Shown in pieces: positions 13,946 to 21,931 of a stretch of DNA of 29,029 bases. How positions within the stretch are numbered: the first letter of the stretch is position 1; the number at the start of each line of letters is the position of its first letter. The stretch is from Thomasclavelia spiroformis. GTDB taxonomy: Bacteria; Bacillota_I; Bacilli_A; Erysipelotrichales; Coprobacillaceae. A model generated the notes under the pieces. It had not been told where the DNA came from. It worked only from the letters and a program-made list of their open reading frames with translations, and searched no databases. Location: positions 1-29,029 of the forward strand of contig JAGZCC010000026.1 in NCBI GenBank assembly GCA_018369555.1. The letters run 5' to 3'. A program made the position numbers and the translations under genes.

Positions 13946-15871
13946 TTAAATATCTAAATCAGTTACATATTTTGCATTTTCTTGAATAAATTCACGTCTA
14001 GGTTCAACTTTTTCACCCATTAACATATCAAAAATCATATCGGCTTCCATTGCCTCATCCAAATTTATTTGATTTAAAATACGTTTTTGTGGATCCATCG
14101 TAGTTTCCCATAATTGCTCAGCATTCATCTCTCCTAATCCTTTATAGCGCTGAATGCTATATTTAGCACCTGATCCGATTTTTGTTTTTAAATCTTCTAA
14201 CTCTTCATCACTATAACAATAATATTCTTCTTTACCATGTTTTAGTAAATAAAGAGGTGGTTGTGCAGCATACACAAAACCATTTTCAATCAATGGTTTT
14301 AAATAACGATATAAGAATGTCAACATTAAAATTCTAATATGACCACCATCAACATCAGCATCGGTCATAATTACAATTTTATGATATCTTAATTTATCAA
14401 GATTAAATTCTTCTCCAATTCCTGTACCAAACGCTGTAATCATCGAACGAATCTCTGCATTTCCAAGAATTTTTTCTAATCTTGATTTTTCAACATTTAA
14501 TATTTTTCCACGTAACGGTAAAATTGCTTGAATTCTACGATCACGTCCCATCTTAGCACTTCCACCGGCAGAATCCCCTTCGACTATAAATATTTCACAT
14601 TCACTTGGATCTTTACTTGAACAATCAGCCAATTTACCAGGTAAATTTGAAACCTCTAATGGATTTTTTCTTCTTGTCATTTCACGAGCTTTTTTTGCCG
14701 CCATACGAGCTCTTGAAGCAATAATTGCCTTATCTATTATTATTTTAGCAGTATCAGGATTTTCTAATAAAAATTTATCTAAAGACGTAGCAATAATATT
14801 ACTTGCAATTTTTCTTACTTCCGCATTTCCTAATTTTGTTTTAGTTTGCCCTTCATATTGAGGATCAGGATGTTTTACAGAAATAATTGCTGTCAAACCT
14901 TCTCGAACATCATCACCAGATAATGTTTCATCATCTTTTTTGAGAAAACCATTATTCTTTGCATAATTATTAATAACTCTAGTTAAAGCCATTCTAAAAC
15001 CTTCTTCGTGTGTTCCACCCTCGTGAGTATTAATATTATTACAGAACGAATAAATATTTGATTGATAACCATCATTATATTGCATTGCAACTTCAATAGT
15101 TATATCTTGTTGCACATCTTCAACATAAATAATCTCATCATGAATCGGCGTTTTATTTTTATTAATAAAACTCACATATTCTTTAATTCCACCTTCATAA
15201 TGATAAACATTTCTTCGATTCATTCCATTACGTTGATCTTCTAATGATAGACGTAACCCTTTATTTAAAAAAGCTAATTCTCTAATTCTTTGATTTAAAA
15301 TATCATAATCATAAATAGTTCCTTCTTTAAAAATTAACTTATCAGCTTTGAAAGTGACAATTGTTCCTGTAATATCAGAATCATCTATAATTTTCAATTT
15401 ATCTACAGGTTGTCCACCATTTTCAAATCTTTGATAATAAACATGTCCATCACGATGAACATTAACTTCCAACCACTCAGATAGTGCATTTACAACCGAA
15501 GCCCCAACTCCATGTAAACCGCCAGATACTTTGTATCCTCCACCACCAAATTTTCCACCAGCATGTAATACTGTAAAAATTGTTTCAACAGTTGAAATTC
15601 CTGTTTTTGCATGGGTTCCTGTTGGCATCCCACGTCCATCGTCAATAACTTGAACAACATCATCGTCTTTCAAAATTATTTGAATATGACTTGCATATCC
15701 TGCTAATGCTTCATCAATAGAGTTATCAACTATTTCCCATACTAAATGATGTAATCCTCTAACTGATGTAGTACCGATATACATTCCCGGTCTTTTACGA
15801 ACTGCTTCTAAACCTTCTAAAACCTGAATATCAGATTCATCATAACTGTGTTTTACTTTTTCTTCTGACAT
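13946..15871 (-). CDS. gyrB: DNA gyrase subunit B
   Basis: GyrB supplies ATPase and Toprim activity to gyrase. Order: GHKL ATPase with EIVDNSIDEALAGYA near 47-61, DDGRGMPTG near 77-85 and GLHGVGASVVNALS near 118-131; transducer domain; Toprim with EGDSAGGSAKMGRDRR and the metal-binding DADVDGGHIR; and QRYKGLGEMN near the C-terminus. The length of 641 residues is the short Gram-positive type without the E. coli insertion. It overlaps the recF stop by one base (TAATG), and AAGGAGG lies within the last recF codons, so translation is coupled. Confidence 0.98.
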   Translation of the reverse strand: MSEEKVKHSYDESDIQVLEGLEAVRKRPGMYIGTTSVRGLHHLVWEIVDNSIDEALAGYASHIQIILKDDDVVQVIDDGRGMPTGTHAKTGISTVETIFTVLHAGGKFGGGGYKVSGGLHGVGASVVNALSEWLEVNVHRDGHVYYQRFENGGQPVDKLKIIDDSDITGTIVTFKADKLIFKEGTIYDYDILNQRIRELAFLNKGLRLSLEDQRNGMNRRNVYHYEGGIKEYVSFINKNKTPIHDEIIYVEDVQQDITIEVAMQYNDGYQSNIYSFCNNINTHEGGTHEEGFRMALTRVINNYAKNNGFLKKDDETLSGDDVREGLTAIISVKHPDPQYEGQTKTKLGNAEVRKIASNIIATSLDKFLLENPDTAKIIIDKAIIASRARMAAKKAREMTRRKNPLEVSNLPGKLADCSSKDPSECEIFIVEGDSAGGSAKMGRDRRIQAILPLRGKILNVEKSRLEKILGNAEIRSMITAFGTGIGEEFNLDKLRYHKIVIMTDADVDGGHIRILMLTFLYRYLKPLIENGFVYAAQPPLYLLKHGKEEYYCYSDEELEDLKTKIGSGAKYSIQRYKGLGEMNAEQLWETTMDPQKRILNQINLDEAMEADMIFDMLMGEKVEPRREFIQENAKYVTDLDI

Positions 15872-16968
15872 TATGTAGCCTCCTTGCCACTTTCTATATA
15901 TATTTTCTTTGCTTTTTCTATAATCTGATGATTAATATCATCAATAGATGTAGTTGTAATAAATGTTTGAATCTTTTGATTCAAAATATTCAATAACATA
16001 TTCTTTCTTGTTTTATCTAATTCAGATAAAACATCATCCAATAATAAAATTGGATATTCCCCAATTTCTTCTTTAATTAATTCAATTAAAGCAATTTTCA
16101 AACTTAAAACAATTGTTCTTTGTTGTCCTTGAGATGCATACAAAGATGCATCATTATCATTCATATATATTTTTAAATCATCCTTATGAATTCCTACATG
16201 ACTTTGCATATATTTAATATCTCGACTATGATTTTTTTTATATAAAGTTAAAATATTTTCATAATTAAGACTATCTTTAAGAAAACAACTATAACGTAAC
16301 TTAATAGATTCATTATCTTTTTTTGCTATTTTTTGATAAATAAATGAAACTTTTTGATCTAACCTACTTATAAAATGTAATCTTTTTTTTATCAATTCAA
16401 CTTGCAATTTTGATAATTGTTCATCTAATACTTCTAAATACTCATCGCCTTGACTATTTTTTTTATTAAGTATTTTTAAATATTTATTACGCTCTTTAAG
16501 TAAGTTAGAATACTTACTTAAATTAAAAACATATATCGGTGATATTTTAGAAATTTCTAAATCAATAAAATGCCGACGATTACTTGGATTTCCTTTAACC
16601 AAATACAAATCATCGGGAATAAAAACAACAACATTCAATAATCCTACAAATTCACTTATTTTATGAATATCCTGATTATCTATTTTAGCATTTTTAAAAT
16701 TGCTTCCTAAAACAATCTCTAAATTTCGCTGCTTGCCGTTAGAAATGACCTTACCTTCAACTCTAGCAAACTCATTATCAAACATAATCATTTGTTTATT
16801 AATATGACTTCTAAAAGATTTACCAACAGACAATAAATATATTGCCTCTATTAAATTAGTTTTTCCTTGTCCATTATTACCAATTAAAATATTAATATCT
16901 TGGCTAAAATCAACAACAAAATGATTATAATTACGAAAATTATGTAAATATAATGACTTTACTATCAT
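15871..16968 (-). CDS. recF: DNA replication/repair ATPase RecF
   Basis: RecF is an SMC-like ATPase that directs RecR/RecO to gap ends for RecA loading. The 365-residue chain has Walker A GNNGQGKT at 30-37, an ABC signature ASQGQQRT with the following IVLSLKIA, and Walker B PILLLDDVLSELD with the D-loop near the C-terminus. The middle is a helical coiled-coil region rich in Lys, Leu and Glu. It sits between the S4 protein and gyrB with one-base overlaps on both sides (TAATG at each junction), the standard Firmicutes arrangement. Confidence 0.97.
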   Translation of the reverse strand: MIVKSLYLHNFRNYNHFVVDFSQDINILIGNNGQGKTNLIEAIYLLSVGKSFRSHINKQMIMFDNEFARVEGKVISNGKQRNLEIVLGSNFKNAKIDNQDIHKISEFVGLLNVVVFIPDDLYLVKGNPSNRRHFIDLEISKISPIYVFNLSKYSNLLKERNKYLKILNKKNSQGDEYLEVLDEQLSKLQVELIKKRLHFISRLDQKVSFIYQKIAKKDNESIKLRYSCFLKDSLNYENILTLYKKNHSRDIKYMQSHVGIHKDDLKIYMNDNDASLYASQGQQRTIVLSLKIALIELIKEEIGEYPILLLDDVLSELDKTRKNMLLNILNQKIQTFITTTSIDDINHQIIEKAKKIYIESGKEAT

Positions 16969-17174
16969 TAATCAATAATAAACTCTTCTCCATCAAAATT
17001 AATTCGATCACCAGCTCGCAGTTTTTTACCTCTTCTCAATTCAGTTTCATCATTAACTAAAACTAAACCATCTTTAATAACCATCTTAGCATCAATTCCA
17101 CTAGATACACATCCAGCAAATTTCAAAAATTGTCCTAAAGTAATATATTCATCTTTAATTTTTATTTTTTTCAT
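16968..17174 (-). CDS. yaaA: S4-domain RNA-binding protein (YaaA/RlbA family)
   Basis: A 68-residue protein made almost only of an S4 RNA-binding fold: ITLGQFLKFAGCVSSGIDAK, then VKDGLVLVNDETELRRGKKLRAGDRI, with basic residues on the expected face. In Firmicutes this small protein is always found before recF; a role in ribosome biogenesis has been proposed for its relatives. GAGGGTC precedes the ATG, and a strong promoter lies upstream, so it heads the S4-recF-gyrB-gyrA operon. The stop overlaps the recF ATG by one base. Confidence 0.92.
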   Translation of the reverse strand: MKKIKIKDEYITLGQFLKFAGCVSSGIDAKMVIKDGLVLVNDETELRRGKKLRAGDRINFDGEEFIID

Positions 17175-17206
17175 AATGACCCTCTTTTTTTATAAAATCT
17201 AGCACT

Positions 17207-17235
17207 ATTATAACATAAGTTATTTTAAAATTCAA
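17207..17235 (-). promoter_or_regulatory. Promoter of the S4-recF-gyrB-gyrA operon
   Basis: TTGAAT (17235-17230) is 17 bases from TATAAT (17212-17207) with a TG extension (TGTTATAAT). Start is near 17200, giving a leader of about 25 bases. The DnaA box at 17315 lies about 80 bases upstream. Confidence 0.85.
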
Positions 17236-17314
17236 AAAAATCAACGTATAAACGTTTTTTTTATAAGAAGTATATAAATATCATTTTTTAACAAACCTCG
17301 ATTACATTCAAAAT

Positions 17315-17323
17315 TTATCCACA
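17315..17323 (+). promoter_or_regulatory. Canonical DnaA box before the recF operon
   Basis: TTATCCACA, identical to the DnaA consensus, in the 209-base gap between dnaN and the S4 gene. It is isolated, so either a regulatory site for the gyrase operon or an outlying part of the origin. Confidence 0.75.
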
Positions 17324-17356
17324 TATAATCAATTTACTTATTAAATTAATGCTTTT

Positions 17357-17385
17357 ACAAAAAAAAACTACATAATTGTAGTTTT
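17357..17385 (-). terminator. dnaN terminator
   Basis: AAAACTACA (17385-17377, minus strand) pairs with TGTAGTTTT (17372-17364), a 9-bp stem with a 4-base loop, and continues into a run of T down to 17359. It overlaps the dnaN stop codon. A clean intrinsic terminator separating dnaN from the S4-recF operon. Confidence 0.88.
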
Positions 17386-18493
17386 AAAATGTTCTCACAG
17401 GTAGAACTAATTGAATAACATCATCATTTTCATAATCTTTAATAATAAATGGCTTCATTTCACCCGTAAATAAAATTTTTATTTTTGAACTATTAAAAGC
17501 TTTAATTGCTTCAGTAACATATTTTGAACTAAACGAAATACTAAGAGATTCTCCTTTATAAAAAGCTTTATCTAGAATTTCTTCCACCGATCCAATTTCT
17601 TGCATATATGATGATAATAATACTTGGGTATCATTCATATCTAATTTAATAATATTATTTTGTTCATTAGTTAGTAATGAAACACGATCAATTGCATTTA
17701 ATAAATAATGTGTATCTAAATCTAATTCATAATCAAAACTATTAGGAATCAAGCGATTTGTATCTGGGAAACTTCCATCAATTAACCTAGTTTGAATAAT
17801 ATTATTATCAAATACATATAATACTTTACGATCAGAAACATACATCTCAATAATTTCATCTTTTTCAATAATTTTAGATATTTCGTCTAAGGATTTTTGA
17901 GGAATAGTAATATTAAAAGTAACATCTTCATTTAAAGAAACGACTTTTTTAGCTAAACGATAACTATCTGTTGCTGTACATTCTAATTGGTTATTTGCAG
18001 CTTTAAAATTAATTCCTGTTAAAATAGGTTTATGTTCTTTATCACTTGCAGCAAATTTAGTTTGAGAGATGATATTTTTTAAGACCAAGGAATTAATATC
18101 TGTCTTTATACCATTTTTAGATAAATCGATTCGAGGATAATCTAAAATATCAGTTCCGTTTAAATCAAATTTAGAAGTAGGACTTGAAATTCTAGTTAAA
18201 GCTCCATCAAGTATTTGAATATTAATATAATCACTATCAATTTTACGAACAATATCTAAAATATAACGTGAATTAAGAACAACTCCACCTATTTCATAAA
18301 TAATTAAATCATCATCTTTTATTATTTTAGTTTGAATTGTAATATCCGAATCACTTCCTGTTAAAATTAAACAATCATCATGTAAATCAAATTTAATCCC
18401 TGTAAGTACTGGTAATGGACTACGAATTGAAACAGCTTTAGTTGTTTTAGTAAGAGCATTTAATAATTTAATTCTTTTAATCTTAAAATTCAT
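17384..18493 (-). CDS. dnaN: DNA polymerase III beta sliding clamp
   Basis: DnaN forms the ring that holds polymerase III on DNA and is the docking site for HolB/DnaX-loaded partners. The 369-residue chain has the three repeated clamp domains; the last ends in FIIKDYENDDVIQLVLPVRTF, the usual C-terminal VLPVR motif next to the peptide-binding pocket. AAAGGAG lies before the ATG. Its own promoter carries two abutting DnaA boxes, and it has its own terminator, so it is a separate unit from dnaA and from recF. Confidence 0.97.
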   Translation of the reverse strand: MNFKIKRIKLLNALTKTTKAVSIRSPLPVLTGIKFDLHDDCLILTGSDSDITIQTKIIKDDDLIIYEIGGVVLNSRYILDIVRKIDSDYINIQILDGALTRISSPTSKFDLNGTDILDYPRIDLSKNGIKTDINSLVLKNIISQTKFAASDKEHKPILTGINFKAANNQLECTATDSYRLAKKVVSLNEDVTFNITIPQKSLDEISKIIEKDEIIEMYVSDRKVLYVFDNNIIQTRLIDGSFPDTNRLIPNSFDYELDLDTHYLLNAIDRVSLLTNEQNNIIKLDMNDTQVLLSSYMQEIGSVEEILDKAFYKGESLSISFSSKYVTEAIKAFNSSKIKILFTGEMKPFIIKDYENDDVIQLVLPVRTF

Positions 18494-18551
18494 AAATTTT
18501 CTCCTTTGTGTTTATATTTATATATTTATTTTTAAGTATTTTATTATTACT

Positions 18552-18580
18552 ATTATAGTGTGAATAATGTGTATAACTAA
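18552..18580 (-). promoter_or_regulatory. dnaN promoter overlapped by two abutting DnaA boxes
   Basis: TATAAT (18557-18552, minus strand) with TTAGTT at -35 (18580-18575), 17-base spacer. The spacer is filled by TTATACACA (18576-18568) and TTATTCACA (18567-18559), two head-to-tail DnaA boxes each one base from consensus. DnaA bound here would cover the promoter. Confidence 0.75.
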
Positions 18581-18608
18581 AAAAACATACTAAATATCAG
18601 TGTTTTTT
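18580..18608 (-). terminator. Possible dnaA terminator
   Basis: AAAAAACA (18580-18587) pairs with TGTTTTTT (18601-18608), with a CT/AG extension and a two-base bulge, a stem almost wholly A-T. T-runs occur on both strands. It adjoins the dnaN -35, so dnaA transcription may partly read on into dnaN. Confidence 0.4.
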
Positions 18609-18647
18609 ATGTGCACTATATATTCACTAAATGTGGATTTGTTGTGT

Positions 18648-19994
18648 TTAATGCACATTTAGTTTTTCTTTTAGTTTATTAATAGCAAGTTTATAATCTG
18701 AATCTTTGGCAATTTTTGCTTCCACTCTAGCACAAGCTTTCATAACTGTAGAATGATCACGATTACTAAATGTCATCCCAATTTCAGAAAAAGTAATATC
18801 TAATAATTCACGCATTAAATACATACACATTTCTCTAGGGGTAGTTAATTTTCTAGTTTTATTTTTAGAAATCAGTTGATCAATAGTAAGATAATAAAAT
18901 TCTGCAGTAGTTTTTAAAATAATTTCTTTTGTAAGAGCAGTTTTTGGAGTAGTTACTTTTTTATCATCTTTAAAAGATTCTAAAGCAAAAGCCATATCAA
19001 TGTTATTAGTACAATTCATAATACTACAAAAAAATAATCGTTTTAAAGCTCCTTCTAGACTTCTAATATCTCGACAATAATGACTAGCCATAAAATCAAT
19101 AACATCTTCTTGAATAATTAATGAAGGATTATCAAGATTTTCTATTTTTTTCTCTAAAATAGCTCTAGCAGTTTCAAATTCAGGGGGATCAATTCCAAAA
19201 CTTAGCCCAGAGTTAAATCTACTAATTAAACGTGATTCAATACCTTGAAGATCTTCAGGCATTTTATCACTTGTAATAACAATTTGTTTATTATTATTGA
19301 TTAATTCGTTAAAGATATGGAAAAATATTTCACTACTTTTTTCTTTATTAAATAAAAACTGAATATCATCAATTAATAAAATATCCAATTGCTTATATTT
19401 TTCATAGATTTCATCACCGTCTTTTCCCTTCATAGCACCAATTACTTCATCAACAAAATCTTTACTAGTAATATAGCGAATATTGAGATTAGGATTGATT
19501 TCTTTAGCGTAATTTCCAATAGCATTTAGTAAATGTGTTTTACCTAATCCTGGATTACTATAAATAAATAAAGGATTAAAATTAGAACCTGGATTAGTTG
19601 AAACAAGTAAGGCAGCATTTTGTGCCATTCTGTTAGAACCACCAACAACAAAATTTTCAAATGTCAAACTTTTATTAAGGTTATCTTTAATAACTTCCTT
19701 TTTTGCTTGAATAATAGATTTATTAAACTCATCTTCACCCAGTATTTCTACAGTAACTTGTGATGCAAGCATCCCAGAAAGAATGTCTTCGATATCGCTA
19801 AGATTATTTTTTATTGTTTCAACATTAAATGAAAAAGGTGTAGTAATAGTAACTTTATTATTATCAATAGACGCAATTTGTGCATTTCTAAAAACCGATT
19901 CCATGATTACTTTATCAATCTTGCGCTCCTCTGGAAGAGTTTGTTTTTCAAGAGTATCAAGACATAATTGCCAAATTTTACTATTATCGCGCAT
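18648..19994 (-). CDS. dnaA: Chromosomal replication initiator DnaA
   Basis: DnaA binds boxes at the origin and melts it. The 448-residue chain has the N-terminal DnaB/DnaD-interaction domain (1-85), a short linker, the AAA+ domain with Walker A SNPGLGKT at 146-153 and Walker B LLIDD at 206-210, the arginine-finger region, and the DNA-binding helix-turn-helix ending with SNRDHSTVMKAC at 410-421. Two positions differ from most family members: the first Walker A glycine is Ser146, and the usual GGRDHST is SNRDHST. The catalytic Lys-Thr and the base-contacting R-DHST are kept. GGAGGTGA five bases before the ATG. It runs away from the origin gap. Confidence 0.98.
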   Translation of the reverse strand: MRDNSKIWQLCLDTLEKQTLPEERKIDKVIMESVFRNAQIASIDNNKVTITTPFSFNVETIKNNLSDIEDILSGMLASQVTVEILGEDEFNKSIIQAKKEVIKDNLNKSLTFENFVVGGSNRMAQNAALLVSTNPGSNFNPLFIYSNPGLGKTHLLNAIGNYAKEINPNLNIRYITSKDFVDEVIGAMKGKDGDEIYEKYKQLDILLIDDIQFLFNKEKSSEIFFHIFNELINNNKQIVITSDKMPEDLQGIESRLISRFNSGLSFGIDPPEFETARAILEKKIENLDNPSLIIQEDVIDFMASHYCRDIRSLEGALKRLFFCSIMNCTNNIDMAFALESFKDDKKVTTPKTALTKEIILKTTAEFYYLTIDQLISKNKTRKLTTPREMCMYLMRELLDITFSEIGMTFSNRDHSTVMKACARVEAKIAKDSDYKLAINKLKEKLNVH

Positions 19995-19999
19995 TTTTT

Positions 20000-20020
20000 C
20001 ACCTCCGCATCTTAATTATA
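20000..20020 (-). promoter_or_regulatory. dnaA ribosome-binding site and possible -10
   Basis: TATAAT at 20020-20015 is followed by GGAGGTGA (20007-20000) just before the ATG. If this -10 is used the mRNA would begin at the Shine-Dalgarno with a leader of about 14 bases. The -35 (TTTAAA) is poor, so a promoter further into the box field may be the real one. Confidence 0.4.
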
Positions 20021-20348
20021 AGCAAATAAGTCACAAATTTAAAGTAAAAAAACTAAGATAGAAAATTGTTCACAAAGATATTCACAATATTTGTTACATT
20101 TTCCAAGCATTTCGACATATTTTCACAATATTCACAAGTTTATTTATTCATATAAAAAATTGTGAATGTGAAGTTTGTGATAAAATAATACATATTATAT
20201 TTAGATTCACGATAAAATCACAATAAACCTCTAATAATGACAAGCTTTTTCAGGATTTTTCACATTTATTCACAATAAAAAGCACAAGCCTATATTAATG
20301 TGGATAAACTATGCATTTTATATAAAATTTGATATAAAAAGATAAGCG

Positions 20349-20377
20349 ATAAAAGTCACATTTTTTGTGACTTTTAT
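20349..20377. repeat. 12-bp hairpin within the origin
   Basis: ATAAAAGTCACA (20349-20360) pairs perfectly with TGTGACTTTTAT (20366-20377) over a loop of five T. It sits between the canonical DnaA box and the AT-only tract. It lacks a following T-run on the plus strand; on the minus strand CGCTTATCTTTTT follows, so it might also limit transcription toward dnaA. Confidence 0.6.
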
Positions 20378-20430
20378 TAATATTATTAAATATTATTGAT
20401 TAATTTAATGGACTTTTTCCCTCAATTTCA

Positions 20431-20459
20431 TTGACTTAAAGAGCATTTTCATATAAAAT
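20431..20459 (+). promoter_or_regulatory. rpmH promoter
   Basis: TTGACT (20431-20436) is 17 bases from TAAAAT (20454-20459). Start is near 20466, leaving a leader of about 48 bases. The leader contains a small hairpin AAAAATA-TAG-TATTTTT right before GGAGGTG. Confidence 0.8.
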
Positions 20460-20513
20460 GGGGGAGCATATGTTATTTGTATAAAAAATATAGTATTTTT
20501 GGAGGTGTAATAA

Positions 20514-20648
20514 ATGAAAAGAACATATCAACCAAATAAAAGAAAAAGATCAAAAACTCATGGTTTTAGAGCTAGAATGGCTACTGTAGGAGGAAGAAAA
20601 GTGCTTGCACGTCGCCGTAAAAGAGGAAGAAAAGTCTTATCTGCTTAA
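20514..20648 (+). CDS. rpmH: 50S ribosomal protein L34
   Basis: A 44-codon gene giving the whole conserved L34 sequence: MKRTYQPNKRKRSKTHGFRA at the start, RMATVGGRKVL in the middle and RRRKRGRKVLSA at the end, highly basic for 23S rRNA binding. GGAGGTG lies eight bases before the ATG. It is the first gene on the right of the origin, as in nearly all bacteria, and is followed by a terminator that may limit rnpA, making far more L34 than RNase P protein. Confidence 0.98.
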   Translation: MKRTYQPNKRKRSKTHGFRARMATVGGRKVLARRRKRGRKVLSA

Positions 20649-20649
20649 G

Positions 20650-20678
20650 AAAATCCACTTTACGGTGGGTTTTTTTTC
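20650..20678 (+). terminator. Terminator between rpmH and rnpA
   Basis: AAAATCCAC (20650-20658) pairs with GTGGGTTTT (20665-20673), 9 bp with one G-U and a 6-base loop, followed by a run of T to 20677. It lies two bases after the rpmH stop and nine before the rnpA ATG. Confidence 0.85.
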
Positions 20679-20686
20679 TAAAAATT

Positions 20687-21025
20687 ATGAAAAAAGAATA
20701 TCGAGTTAAAAAAAATGAAGATTTTAGTCGTATAATTAAGAAAAAACAAAGTATGGCTAATCGAAATTTTATTATTTATTATTTAAAGAATGACACTGGA
20801 CATGCTCGTATTGGAATATCTGTGAGTAAAAAATTAGGTAAAGCTGTAATTAGAAATAAAATTAAGCGACAAGTTCGAATGATTATCAAGGAAACAATAA
20901 ATTTAGAAGATAATTATGATTATATAGTAATTGTTAGAAATAAATTTTTGGATTCAGATTTTTCTTCTAACTTGAAAGAATTTAATTATTTATATAAAAA
21001 AATATTAAAAAGGATGGAAAATTAA
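20687..21025 (+). CDS. rnpA: Ribonuclease P protein component
   Basis: RnpA (112 residues) is the protein cofactor of RNase P, which matures tRNA 5' ends with the rnpB RNA. The RNR motif is KAVIRNKIKRQVR at about 65-77, the hallmark of the family, in a protein rich in Lys and Arg. The ATG has no Shine-Dalgarno; just upstream is the U-tract of the rpmH terminator, so translation probably depends on read-through RNA with an unstructured A/U leader. The stop codon is followed directly by the yidC ATG (TAAATG), and an AAGGATGG in the last codons serves yidC. Confidence 0.95.
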   Translation: MKKEYRVKKNEDFSRIIKKKQSMANRNFIIYYLKNDTGHARIGISVSKKLGKAVIRNKIKRQVRMIIKETINLEDNYDYIVIVRNKFLDSDFSSNLKEFNYLYKKILKRMEN

Positions 21026-21895
21026 ATGGTACTAGATAACAAGACTAAAAAAATATTAAAAGTGTTTTGTTTAGTTTTCTTTATTGCTATCTTAACTGGG
21101 TGTACTGCAAATCTTGATAAAAATGGGAATTTAATTGAATCAAGAGCAATAACAATGTCAACACCATGGTCATTAAGTGCAGGATGGTTTGACTTCTTAT
21201 TCGTTATACCGATAGCTAAGGGAATTTTGTTTATTAATCAATATGTAGGTAATGTTGCTATCGGGGTAATTGGTGTTACAATTATTGTAAATTTAATTAC
21301 CTTACCAATAATGGTTAAATCAACTGTTTCAACACAAAAAATACAGTTATTACAACCTGAATTAGAAAGAATACAAAATAAATATAGAGGACGTAAAGAT
21401 CAAGCATCGCAAATGCGACAAAGTGCAGAGATTCAAAATTTATACAAAAAACATAATGTAAGTATGTTTGGCTCATTTGCAACTTTCTTAACTTTACCAA
21501 TTATGATTGCAATGTGGCAAGCAGTTCAAAGAATTGATATTTTGTATAAAACGTCATTATTTGGTATTAATTTAGGTGAAAAACCAATTAGTCATATAAT
21601 GGAATTAAGCATTGGATATATTGTTTTATTATTATTGGTAGCAGTTACTCAATATTTTGCAGTGCAAATATCACAAATAATGGCTAAACGATCACCTAGA
21701 TATCGTCCAAGTCAACAAATGCAAACAATGAATACAATGAATAATGTAATGACGTTATTTATCGTTTATTTAGCAGCTACAATGCCATCAGCAATGTCTT
21801 TATATTGGATAACTACTAATATTATTGGTATTGTAAGAACTGTATATATTCAATTTTTCCACATTGAAAAAGTAAAAAAAGATGTTGGTAAATAA
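21026..21895 (+). CDS. yidC: Membrane protein insertase YidC/SpoIIIJ (lipoprotein)
   Basis: YidC inserts membrane proteins with or after Sec. The 289-residue protein is the Gram-positive type: a lipoprotein signal with lipobox LTGC (Cys26), then five predicted membrane segments. The segment beginning NVAIGVIGVTIIVNLITLPIM holds the first conserved insertase helix, and its cytosolic loop (about residues 95-150) is charged. In Bacillus the paralogue SpoIIIJ is needed for sporulation. It follows rnpA with no gap and precedes jag by 36 bases, which include the palindrome CCTTTATAAAGG at 21904-21915 and AAGGTGA for jag. Confidence 0.95.
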   Translation: MVLDNKTKKILKVFCLVFFIAILTGCTANLDKNGNLIESRAITMSTPWSLSAGWFDFLFVIPIAKGILFINQYVGNVAIGVIGVTIIVNLITLPIMVKSTVSTQKIQLLQPELERIQNKYRGRKDQASQMRQSAEIQNLYKKHNVSMFGSFATFLTLPIMIAMWQAVQRIDILYKTSLFGINLGEKPISHIMELSIGYIVLLLLVAVTQYFAVQISQIMAKRSPRYRPSQQMQTMNTMNNVMTLFIVYLAATMPSAMSLYWITTNIIGIVRTVYIQFFHIEKVKKDVGK

Positions 21896-21931
21896 TATAC
21901 TACCCTTTATAAAGGAAGCAAGGTGAAATAA

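Larger units (their letters stand above)
19995..20430. other. oriC: Replication origin (oriC), dnaA-rpmH intergenic
   Basis: The gap holds one canonical DnaA box, TTATCCACA at 20307-20299 (minus). Relaxed boxes ending TTCACA lie at 20066-20074, 20078-20086, 20119-20127 and 20128-20136 (abutting), 20256-20264 and 20266-20274 (TTATTCACA, one base off); inverted TTCACA cores lie at 20161-20169 and 20167-20175. An AT-only stretch at 20376-20410, with AATATTATT repeated twice, is a candidate unwinding element. Gene strand flips here, as expected for a bidirectional origin. Which boxes are essential cannot be judged from sequence. Confidence 0.85.

Noticed and set aside
17243..17265. AACGT/ACGTT mini-hairpin with T-runs on both sides
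   Set aside because: Stem of five pairs only, and no gene on the plus strand ends there; a strong dnaN terminator already lies at 17357-17385.
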